Source: Schizophyllum amplum (taxonomy: Eukaryota; Basidiomycota; Agaricomycetes; Agaricales; Schizophyllaceae). Taken from it: a stretch of 64,000 nucleotides of DNA. Made by a program: the position numbers and the translations under genes. Below, piece after piece: positions 10,492 through 19,935 of the stretch. The stretch covers positions 1 to 64,000 of the forward strand of contig VDMD01000081.1 of the NCBI GenBank assembly GCA_007026445.1, in the 5' to 3' direction. How positions within the stretch are numbered: the stretch's first letter is position 1; each line of letters begins with the position of its first letter. The notes under the pieces are model-generated. The model saw nothing but the letters and a program-made list of their open reading frames with translations. It did not search any database and was not told where the DNA came from.

Positions 10492-13488
10492 TTCAAGCAT
10501 CCGCCTCCCACCGATCCAGACGATCCTGGATCTTGAGGAGCCTGTCCTTGCGCGCGCGGAACCCACGACGCGACTCCGCGACCTCCTCGTCCTCGTCCAG
10601 CATGGCCCGCTTCTCCTCGGGCTTCTCCCTCTCGAGCTCCGAGACGAGCGCGCCTAGCAGCCCTTGCGCAAGTTGCTGAACGAGACGGTGCTCAATGGTG
10701 AGCGGGACCGTATCGATGATGCGCTGCGAGGGAGAAGAACATCAGGCCAACGATACTGAGAGCACCAGAATGGACCTGACGCACCTTAGACGCGACCTCA
10801 CAGTACGCGCGGACGCCTGCCATGAGCTTGATAGCATCGCGATTGTCTGCCGCTGTCTCTGAAGCGACTATAACGGTCGAGCGATTGAGGGCGCGATTGT
10901 AACAGTCGTTGTTGTAGGTGCAGTATTGATTGTTCCACTTCGTCGTCTCCGCCTCTAGGTCCGTCGAGTTCTGCGTGAACAGCGGCTCGCCTGTGTCGAG
11001 CTTGACGACGATCTTGACGGACTCCTCCGCGGCCGCGGACACAGCCTTGAACTTGTCGTGGATGAGGGTGCTGCCTGACTGTCAGCGGCGTATGCGTATA
11101 CGAAACATCGCAAACTCGTGCCGGATATGCTCCTTCAGGTTCGTGAACTGCCCAAAGTACGTGTCGACCAGCTTGTCCACGACGCGCCTCGTATTCACGG
11201 CGACGTGCTCGAAGCACTCGACGGACGGCTCCGTCCAACGCTGCGTCACCCGGTGCACCAGCACCTTCGTAGCCTCGAACGGGATATGCCCCGGCAGCTC
11301 CCACGTCGTCACCCTACAGACATCCATCAGCAAACCCCACCCTACACACACCTCGCCCAACCACCACTCACTCCTTAATCACCTCCTTCACATCCCTCAC
11401 ATCCATCGGCACGCTCTCCTTCCCCGCGCCCAGCTCCGTCCGCGGGTCCCTGTACTGCTCCTTGTCCAGCCACGGCCGAAAGTCCGGCCGCGTCTCCCGG
11501 ATGTCGCGCGCCAGCTTCGCGTAGTGCTCCCGGTTCGCGTGCACGAGGTCCCGGTGCGGGCTCGCCGGGTCCCCGCCGACCGCGCTCTTGAACACGGTGC
11601 AGAACTCGGCGATGCGCATGACGATGTACGTGCTCACGTCCGCGTCGCACTCGAACTGCGGCTGCGGCGGCAGCGCGCGCAGGCCGTCGCCGCACTCGCG
11701 CAGCAGCGCGTTGATGTCGCCGCGCAGCTGGGGGAGTCTGCCGATAGATAACGAGGGGTTGTCAGCGGCCCGTCGATACAAGCCAGCAAGACAGAGACAC
11801 GCACGCTTCCTCAATCAACCTCACCAACAGGCCGCTCACGTACTCGACGAGGTTGTCGACGCCGAACCGCTTGCGGTCCTTCACGCCGCGCCACGGGACC
11901 TCCGTATCGAAGAACGCCCGCGCCCGGCGCTGCGTATCCGCGCGCGACTCCCCCGCCGCGCGCGCCTCGTCGTGCGGGAGGACGACGCAGTAGTAGCCGT
12001 GCCGCAGCCGGTGCTTGCGGTCCTTCCCGCTGACGATGTTGCACCAGCGCTGGCGGAGGCCGCTCGCGCCGGTGGTCATCATGTCGGCCTTGGTGACGGC
12101 GACTGAGGGATGGGTGAGTGCGCGTGAGGGTGAGGGTGAGAGGATGAGGTGGATGAGGATGAGGTGGATGAGGATGAGGTGGATGAGGATGAGCGTGCGG
12201 TGGATGAGTGAAGGGGAGGGTGGGAGGAGGATGGATGACCACACGTACCGATGGTGCGCTCGCCGTTGGGGTCTGCTTCGCGGGCGAGGCGGAGCGCCAT
12301 GACGGTCTCGATGTCGTCTGGGAGGTCATTAGAAGGTGCGGGGACAAGTATCGAGGAGACTGACCGCTCATGGGCACCGCGACCAAGATGATCGTGTTAC
12401 GCCCTTGAATGCGCTCGACGACCAGCTCTTGCACCGTGTCGATGAGCTCCTTGTCCTCGTTCTGGATCAAACCTGCGTAGCACACATTAGCGGCCCACCC
12501 ACGCTAGCGCTGTTCCCCGACCGGCACCCACACACTCACCCGGCAAATCCACAAACGCCATATCCGTATACCCCGGATCCTTCAAGCTCACCAGAATCGC
12601 ATTCTTCGAAAACTTCAACCGCGCCGGATCCTCAAACCTAATCTCCTCCGCCGTCTTGTTCTTGAAGAAATCCCGCGCGCGGTGCGGGCTGAGGATCGTC
12701 GCCTGCGCGGTGCGGGCTGAGGATCGTCGCCTGCGCGCGGCGGATCCACAGCTCCACGTCGGCCTTGTCGGTGAGGATGGGGCTGTAGGCCTCGGTGGCG
12801 GGGTCGACGCGGTGCCCGCGGGCGTCGTGGTCGAAGCGGAGGGAGATCATGCAAGACCAGGACTTGGCCGCGCTGAAGAGGCGGCATTCCATCGGGCAGC
12901 TAAGGGGCGTGGAGGTGAGGAACGGAGGAAGAGCGGGTGGAAAGGGGCAGCGTACCGCGTGCAGGTGCCGCTGTCGCGGGGGACGTCGATCTAGGGAGAG
13001 GGGTACTGTTAGTTGGAAAGTCAAGCATGGTATGGTGATGAACGACGTACGCCGCTGACGGCCTCGACGAGAGAGCTTTTGCCGGCTGGGCGCGTATTTG
13101 AGTACGGGCTGATGCAGGGATGACTTCAAGACGCACCAGACTGTCCGCCAATGACGGTGATGCGCGGGAGGTCGGGGGAGAAGTCGGATGCTCTGCACAA
13201 AACATGACCTGAGCTGATGCCCACCGACGACGAGACAAACAGGCACGCAACATACCCGAGATCGCTGAGGTCCTTATGCAAGGACATCAGCTTTTTCCAC
13301 TTGCGCGCATAAGCGCTGTTCGTGAAGTCCGTGACCTCCTCGTCGGGCAGGACCTAAGTACATCGTCGTCAATGAGCAGACTTCAGGAGGACGATTAGAC
13401 TCACCGTGAAGCCCTCGCCGTCGCTGCCATCATCGACGGGCGTGCGAGGGAAGGAGAAGCCGGAGAGAGGGCTTCCGCCGACGCTCAT
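10492..13488 (-). CDS. Dynamin-family (Mx-like) GTPase gene, frame broken by a 28-bp duplication
   Basis: About 13 exons can be traced. Exon 1 is 13405-13488 (MSVGGSPLSGFSF...). The G1 P-loop GGQSAGKSSLVEAVSG is split over exons at 13137-13192 and 13051-13085. IDVPRDSGTCTR/CPMECRL follows (switch I region), then DLPG (G3) at the intron near 12540, and VTKADM (G4) at about 12095-12075. The middle and stalk region and a C-terminal GED-like helix follow, ending at 10492 (...RLDRWEADA). Splice phases agree across exons except exon 6 (12540-12899). That exon is 28 nt too long because of an exact tandem duplication, so translation shifts frame after the switch region. One intron near 11050-11085 is also very short or unresolved. 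Family members are membrane-remodelling GTPases. The broken frame means either a recent pseudogene or an assembly error. Confidence 0.85.
12120..12205. repeat. 15-bp repeat inside a dynamin intron
   Basis: About three units of gatgaggtggatgag lie inside the intron between exons 8 and 9 (12103-12248), making it about 146 nt against about 50 nt for the other introns. Confidence 0.75.
12677..12732. repeat. Exact 28-bp tandem duplication in a dynamin exon
   Basis: Two identical, directly adjacent copies (12677-12704 and 12705-12732), each beginning gcgcggtgcgggctgagg and ending cgtcgcct. With one copy the minus-strand frame reads ...RRAQATILSPHRA/RDFFKNKTAEEI; with two it shifts. Because 28 is not a multiple of 3, it disrupts the gene. 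Confidence 0.95.
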
Positions 13489-13942
13489 GATGATAGTCGG
13501 AGTGAAAAGTGGGGGAGCGGGTGTCGGAAAGCCTCAGGCAGGGTGGTACTTGAGGAAAACAGTGCGGCTCTTCTTACTTCGGCACCACGGAGAAGGCGTC
13601 ACTAGACGCCCAGGGCGCCTAAACCATGCCGTACGCGAATCGCGGGTGTTTCCTCTTCCTTGGGGGTTCTATGAGGATTGGCGCTCATACGAGGACTCCT
13701 TGAATTCACTCGGCGGCGCCTCGTGGAAACGGTGAGCGGGTGTTATCTCATTGTCATGGGTACGTGTTTGGCGACTAGAAGAAATCCGGGTATCGTATGA
13801 CGAGCGTCGTAAGCACTGCCTGGGGCATGGTGATCGAGCTGGTGATCGAGCTGCGTGAAGCATGTGAAAGCAGGAGATGATGAGGATGAGGGAGCGGATA
13901 GCCTCGAGTTCGGCGAAGGAATGAGGGTCACGATCGGAGCCT
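13489..13942. other. 5' flank of the dynamin gene
   Basis: Upstream region of the dynamin start at 13488. No gene or clear TATA box recognised. Confidence 0.5.
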
Positions 13943-14014
13943 GTTGACGAACGCGAGCCGGTTGTCGAACGCGAGCCGGTTGTCGAACGCGAGCCAGTCG
14001 TCGAACGCGAGCCG
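13943..14014. repeat. 18-bp minisatellite, 4 units
   Basis: Four units of gttgtcgaacgcgagccg with one or two changes each. The repeat is in frame on both strands, but no gene is supported. Confidence 0.95.
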
Positions 14015-14689
14015 CGACGGCCGTGGGCGGTATGAGAGCAAAGAGCGATATGACTTTGAGATGTTGAGCATTCACCTGCGTATAAAGTCAGCCCTCGAAG
14101 CAACTTGTAAACCGCACGTCGGCGCGTCACGCACCTGGGGAGCTGCGTTGCGATCGCGTCCCTAAAAGTCGTGCTGCACGTCGGTAGAGTTCAAAGAGTC
14201 AATCGCCCTGCGGTGCGTCGAGTCCTCCCTGCTATGCGTCAAGTCGAGCGTCCTGCCGTTATGCGTTGTGTCCGTCGCCCTGCCGCTCGTCGAGTCAGGC
14301 GACCTGCCGTGCGTCTCTATGCGACTCGCGCGCGTCCTTCGCCTGCAAGCTGCAGGTCCTCGCGCGTCCTCTGGCTCTCATCGAAGTCGTATTCGACTGC
14401 AGGTCCATAGTGCTCGATATCGCGGTATGACGCTCTCACCTCCTGCGTCAAAATCAGGACTGGGCAGCACTGACGGCGGCGGTCTACTATCCTCGCCTTC
14501 GCCAGCGACGCTGGCCTCGATCGAGCGCTCACACGAGCAGGTGCGCGCAAGACAGCTGTATTGCACTTGAAGACAGTTGTATTGCACCCAGTTGATCGAC
14601 GTCGAACTCGGCGTGATCAAGTTCAGAGACAAGGCGTGCCGTGAGAAGAACTTGATCGGTCACGTCATGTCATGTTCGCGCGTTCCTGC
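14015..14689. other. Gene-free stretch with irregular short repeats
   Basis: At 14190-14340 variants of a motif like cctgccgtgcgtcgagtc recur irregularly. A duplicated acagttgtattgcac segment lies at about 14550-14590. Open frames look spurious. Confidence 0.5.
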
Positions 14690-15400
14690 CTCCTCCCCTC
14701 CCCTCCCGTCGCTCCCCCCTTCTCCTCCCCCTCTATCAACCCCTTCCCCCTGTGCCCCACAGCGTCCCCCTCTATTCACCCCTCCCCCTCTACCAACCCT
14801 TTCCCCCTTCCACCCACACCGCGTCCCCCTCCCTTCCCTCTACGCCCCCTACACTCCCCCTCTACTCCCCGCTTCACCCTCTTCCCTCTACTCCCCCCCT
14901 CTTCCCTCCACTCACCCCTCTCCTCCCTTTTCCTTCCCCTCTTGTAACCTCTCCTCACTCTCCTCACACAGCGTCTTCCTCGCCCACAGCGTCCGCTTCA
15001 CCCCTCCCCGCTTTACCCACAGCGTCACGGACCTCCCCTTCCCTCCCCATTTACCCATAGAGTGTCCCCTTTACCATTTCCCCCTGTTCCCCTTCATCCA
15101 CACCCCTCTATTCACCCCTCCCCCCTCTTCCCTCTACTCCCTCTCCCCCTCTATTCACCCCTCCCCCCTCTTCCCTCTTCCCTCTACTCCCTCTCCCCCT
15201 CTATTCACCCCTCCCCCCTCTTCCCTTTACCCCCCTTCCCTCTCCCCTGCCCTCTACTCCCCTTCCCCTGCCCTTTACCCCCCTCCTACGTCCCCCTTTA
15301 CCCGCCTCCACCCTTTCCCTTCACCCGCCCCCCTTTACCCCCCTTTACCCCCACAGCGTCCCCTTCACCCGCGCAGCGTCCCCGCTTCACCCACAGACGG
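14690..15400. repeat. Pyrimidine-rich low-complexity tract
   Basis: About 0.7 kb of nearly pure C/T on the plus strand, with recurring ctctattcacccctcccc and cttccctctactccc motifs. The Ser/Pro-rich frames are artefacts. It ends where the purine-rich tract begins. Confidence 0.85.
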
Positions 15401-18400
15401 CCATCATGGGGCGAGAGTATCGAGGAGGCGCGAGAGTATCGATGGCGCGAAGGAGAGAAGGGGGAGAGCCTCTGGAAGGGGACGAGAGGTCGAGAGGGCG
15501 AGAGGGTGCGAAGGGGCGAACGAGGGAGGGGCCGAGAGTCCTCGAGCAGGCTCGAGAGCCTCTGGAAGGGGACGAAGAGGGCTCGAGGGTCTTGAGGGCC
15601 TTGAGGGGGCGAGAGGACGAGGGAGCGAGGCGTCGAGGACGAGAGGGCGTCGAGAGGGCGAAGAGGAGGGCGAAGAGGGTCTCGGAGGGGGCGAAGAGGA
15701 GGGCCCCAAGAGGGCTCGAGAGCAGGATAAGAGGACGAGAGCGGCGAAGGGGCGAGAGTCTCTCGGAGGGGCCTAGGACGAGAGTCTCGAGGTGGCGCGA
15801 GAGGGCGTCGAGGACGAAGGGGCGAGAGGGCTCGAGGCGTCGAGACTCTCTCGCAGGACGAGGCCTCTCGAGGACCCAAGTCTCTCAGAGGACCCAAGTC
15901 TCTCGGAGGACCCAAGTCTCTCGCAGGACGAGAGCGGCGAAGGGGCGAAGGGGCGAGGAGGCGAGAGGGCGAGGGCTCGAGGGAGGCGTTGAGCAGGCTC
16001 GGGGGACGAGGGCAGGACGACGCCGGGCTCGAGGACGAGAGGGCGAAGAGGGCTCGAGGTGCGCAGGGGCGAGAGCGGCGCAGGGGACGAAGGGGCGAAG
16101 GGGCGTCCCGACGGGGCTCGGAGGCGTCGAGAGGGCTCGGAGGCGTCGAGGGAGGCTAAGAGGGCTCGAGGGTCTCAGAGGGGCGAGGAGGCGAGGGGGC
16201 GAGGTCGAAGACGAGGACGACGGTCTCGAGGACGAGGAGGACCCAAGTCTCTCGAGGCGTCGAGGGCGTGATGGGGCGAGGGCGAAGGGGCGAGGAGGAC
16301 GAGAGTCTCGAGGGCGAAGACGAGGCGACGAGGGCCTTGAGGGGCCGAGGGGGGGCGAAGAGTCCTTGAGGGAGCAAAGGGGGCGAGGGGGCGAGGGCGA
16401 GGGAGGGGCGACGATGAGAGGCGAGGGGACGAGGGTCCTCGAGGACGACGAGAGTCTCGAGGAGGCGTCGAGGGGGGAGGGGGCGAGGTCGAAGACGAGG
16501 CGCCGAGGTGGCGAGAGTCTCGAGTCCTCGAGGTCGAGAGGAGGACGCCGGGCTCGGAGGGGCCTAGGACGAGGCCTCTCGAGGGCGAGAGCCTCTGGAA
16601 GGGGACGAAGAGGGCTCGAGAATCTCGAGGCGTCGAGGGCTCGAGGGGACGAGAGTCCTCGAGGGCTCGAGGACGAGAGGGGCCGAAGGGGCGAAGACGA
16701 GTTCGAGGGCGAGGGGTCTCAAGGGAGCGACTCGTTTCGAGGACCCAAGTCTCGAGGGAGAGGGGCCGAGAGTCTCTCGGAGGACGAGAGTCCTCGAGAG
16801 TCCTCGAGAGTCTCGAGGAAGGGGCCGAGGACGAGAGGGGGCGAGGGGGGCGAGGGGCGAGGGAGGCGAAGAGGCGAGAGGGCGAGGACGAGGGAGCGAA
16901 GGGAGGGGGCGAGGAGGGGGAGCGGAGGGGACGAAGAGGGCTCGAGGGCGCGATGAGGCTCGAGGAAGCGAAGGGGCATAGGGGCGAAGGGAAGGACGTG
17001 CTCGCGGGCGAGGTCGGGTGAGGGGGCGAAGTGGAGGGTCTCGAGGCGTCAAGGGCGAGGACGATGGAGGAGTGTCGAAGAGGGCGTCGAGAGGGCTCGA
17101 GGGTGCGAGGGCGATGGAGGACGAGAGGGCTCGAGGAGGACGAGGGGTCTCGAGGCGTCGAGGGAGAAGAAGGGGCAAGAGTCTCTCAGAGGACCCAAGT
17201 CTCTCGGAGGACCCAAGTCTCTCGGAGGACCCAAGTCTCTCGAGGGAGTGACTCGTCTCGAGGGCGTCGAGAGTCCTCGAAGGGGAGAGACGGGCGAGAG
17301 CCTCGAAGAGCCGAAGACGAGTTTGAGGACGAGAGAGGGCTCGAGGGGGCGAAGACGAGTTCGAGGACGAGGGGGCGCAGAGGGGTCTCGGAGGACGAAG
17401 AGTCCTCGAGGAGGACGAGAGGACGAAGAGGACGAGGCGTCGAGGGAGGAGTCTCTCGAGGACCCAAGACTCTCGGAAGACGACAGTCTCTCGGATGGGA
17501 GCGTCTCTCGGAGGACCCAAGTCTCTAGGACGAGGCCTCTCGAGGGCGAGAGCCTCTGGAAGGGGCGAGGACGAGAGCGGCGAAGGTGGCGAGGGGGGCA
17601 CGAAGGAGGCAAGGAGGGCGAGAGGCTCGAGGGGGCGAGGGGGCGAGGCGTCGAGGGAGGAGTCTCGAGGTGAGGAGGACGAGCGTCTCTAGGACCAGGG
17701 GTCTTGAGGCGTCGAGGACGGGAGGGCCCGAGTGCGGACGAGAATCTCGAGGGGGCGAAGGGGCGATGAGGAGGACGAGGAGGGCACGAGGGTCTTGAGG
17801 GCCTTGAGGGGGCAAGGGGGACTCGAGGGGGCTCAGAGGGGCTCGAAGGGTCTTGAGGGCCTTGAGGAGGCGAAGAGGGCGAGGGGGCGAGGGGGCGAGG
17901 GTGTGAAGGGGCGAGGGGGCGAAGACGAGGGCGAAGAAGGGGCGAAGGGGCCAAGAGGGCTCGAAGGGTCGAAGAGGGGGCGAGGGCTCGAGTGTCTCTC
18001 GGAGGACGATGAGAAGGACGAGAGGGCTCGAGGGTGCAAAGGGCACGAGGGTCCTCGAGGTGGACGAGGACGAGAGTCTTGAGGGCCTTGAGGGGGCGGT
18101 GAAGGGCGAAGGGAGGCGTCGACGATGGAGGAGTCTCTCGAAGGGGCCGAGGAAGAGGGGGGCCGAGGGAGCGAGGGTGTCGAGGGCTCGAGGACCCAAG
18201 TCTCGAGGGTCTCGAGAGTCTCGAGGGCGAGAGGGCTCGAGAGGGCGAAGAGGAGGGCTCGAGGGGGCGAGGCGTCGAGAGTCTCGAGGCCTCTCGAGGA
18301 CGAGAGCCTCTGGAAGGGGACGAAGAGGGCTCGAGGGTCTTGAGGGTTCTGAGGGGGCGAGCGGGCTCGAGAGCAGGCTAAGAGGCGTCGAGATCGAGAG

Positions 18401-18495
18401 TCTCGAGAGTCTCTCGGAGGCGTCGAGGGGGGAGGGGGCGAGGTCGAAGAGGGCGAGGAGGGCGAAAGGGTGAGGGGGCGAGGGGGCGAGGGCGC
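15401..18495. repeat. Purine-rich degenerate satellite, 3.1 kb
   Basis: The whole tract is made of shuffled G/A-rich words such as gagagtctcgagg, gacgagagggcgaag and ctcgagggcg, with no fixed period. A better ordered 18-bp sub-array (aggacccaagtctctcgg) appears at about 15868-15927, again at about 17188-17242, and as single units near 17455 and 17510. The frames of up to 516 residues, Arg/Glu/Gly-rich on plus and Ser/Pro/Leu-rich on minus, follow from composition and are not genes. Confidence 0.85.
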
Positions 18496-18534
18496 AGGCT
18501 ACTCGCGGAGCTTAATCCCTCGGCGCCGCTCGCG

Positions 18535-18652
18535 GTGCTTGACTCCTCTGCGCTGTTCGCCGTGCTTGACTCCTCTGCGCTGTTCGCCGTGCTTGACTCC
18601 TCGGCGCTGTTCGCCGCGCTTGACTTCTCTGCGCTGTTCGCCGTGCTTGATC
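18535..18652. repeat. 27-bp minisatellite grown from oxidoreductase codons
   Basis: About four units of gtgcttgactcctctgcgct plus gttcgcc, which in the plus frame read VLDSSALFA repeated. This is recognisably the VLATLDPSLLA stretch of the intact AIF-like gene. Confidence 0.9.
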
Positions 18653-18714
18653 ACCCGCTTCTCGCGGAGAATGGCTGCGCGCGCATGTCGCGCGCATTAC
18701 GGCTCAACGGTACA

Positions 18715-18832
18715 CCACGGCACTACGGCTCGACGGCGCACCACGGCTCGACGGCGCACCACGGCTCGACGGCGCACCACGGCTCGACGGCGCACCACGG
18801 CTCGACGGCGCACTACGGCTCGACGCGCCTAC
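18715..18832. repeat. 18-bp minisatellite, about 6 units
   Basis: Units of cacggctcgacggcgcac inside the oxidoreductase fragment, where the intact gene has only ctcgacgcgcct-like sequence. Confidence 0.9.
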
Positions 18833-19299
18833 CCACGGGCACATTTTTGCCGATGGATTCAACGCATTATATGGTACTACCAGGTATCCTGTCATTGTAT
18901 GGTACTACCATTCATCCTGTCGTCTCCTTTCCCTCCCCTTCGTACACACATGTCGGATGCGTGCTGACTATATTCGCAGGCCCAGCTCGCCGCATGCGAA
19001 ATCCTACGGCTGACCGAGCGGGAGGAGGAACCGGACGGTGGGGATGAAGCTCTCCACGCCCGCTCCCGCCGACGACCAAATTGTTCCTCTGTCTGTTACA
19101 CCTCTCCTCTATATCTCACCTCTTCTCTATATCTCACCTCTTACCGACAGCCTTTCGCTAATCTCGATGCAGGGTGTCTTTTGCAGGGCGTCTCTTGCAG
19201 GACGGCAACAATCCCCTCGTCATCTCGAACCACGGCTAGGCTACAAGGACCTGTGGTGCCCGAGCTCTCCGAGTACGCCACCGACACCGCCGGGCGCTG

Positions 19300-19450
19300 A
19301 AGGCGCTGAGATGAGGCGCTCCTCGAGGGCGCTGAAGGCGCTGAGGCGCTTGTCGAAAGCGCTGAAGGCGCTCGTCAAGAGCGCTGAAGGCGCTCGTCGA
19401 AGGCGCTGAAGGCGCTCGTCGAAGGCGCTGAAGGCGCGCGTCGAAGGCGT
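19300..19450. repeat. 22-bp and shorter repeats
   Basis: Variants of gcgctgaaggcgctcgtcga plus ag in tandem. No gene. Confidence 0.8.
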
Positions 19451-19494
19451 TGGGACCCGCCCCACGTCCCGCGTTGACATTTTCTCTCCCCTTT

Positions 19495-19675
19495 CCTTGC
19501 ATATGATCTCTTTCGTCGCATATAACCTCTTTCGTCGCTTGTACGTTTTCTTTCTTCGCATATACGATCTCTATCGTGGCATATACGATCTCTATTGTCG
19601 CACATATGATTTCTCTCGTCGCACATATGATCTCCTTCGTCGCATGTAGGTTTTCTTCTGTCGCATATAGTATTC
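19495..19675. repeat. About 21-bp T-rich minisatellite
   Basis: Units like cgcatatacgatctctatcg and cacatatgatctccttcgtc, about eight copies with moderate divergence. Confidence 0.8.
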
Positions 19676-19799
19676 CCTATGATACTTGCCCCTCATGCTC
19701 ATTGCTTACATTGATTCTGTGTTCATGATTTCTTCATCGACCATCTCTCGCAGCGCCTTCGAGTTGTATGTATCTTATCATCACTGTATTGTATTCAAT

Positions 19800-19935
19800 A
19801 CTATTGGCCCGTTTGCCTATAGTATTCGCCCGCTTGCCTATAAATATTCGCCCACTTGCTCATAGTCTTCGCCCGCTTGTCTATAAGTATTCGCCCGCCT
19901 GCCTACTATACTATTCGCCCGCTTGCCTATAGTAA
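19800..19935. repeat. About 20-bp minisatellite overlapping the F-box gene 3' end
   Basis: Units of attcgcccgcttgcctatag and variants. The outermost unit contains the last codons and stop of the F-box/LRR gene (minus-strand YYRQAGE-stop), so the array seems to have grown outward from the gene's own terminus. Confidence 0.85.

Larger units (their letters stand above)
18496..19240 (+). pseudogene. Decayed 3' fragment of an AIF-like oxidoreductase gene, with internal repeat expansions
   Basis: The plus strand matches the C-terminal coding region of the intact gene at 40568-42217. Shared segments are LLAENG.AR...R.LRL at about 18655-18710, a degraded HIFA/D/FNA segment at 18835-18890, an intron, AQLAA..ILRL.EREEEPD at about 18978-19035, and NPLVIS.HG at about 19212-19236. 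The upstream VLATLDPSLLA codons have been turned into a 27-bp array, and the segment after LRL into an 18-bp array. Part of the intron is also duplicated around 18870-18925. No N-terminal FAD or NAD(P) domains remain nearby. Confidence 0.8.

Noticed and set aside
15406..17601. Frames up to 516 residues across the purine-rich tract
   Set aside because: Composition-driven: stop codons are rare in all frames of this sequence, and no family motif is present.
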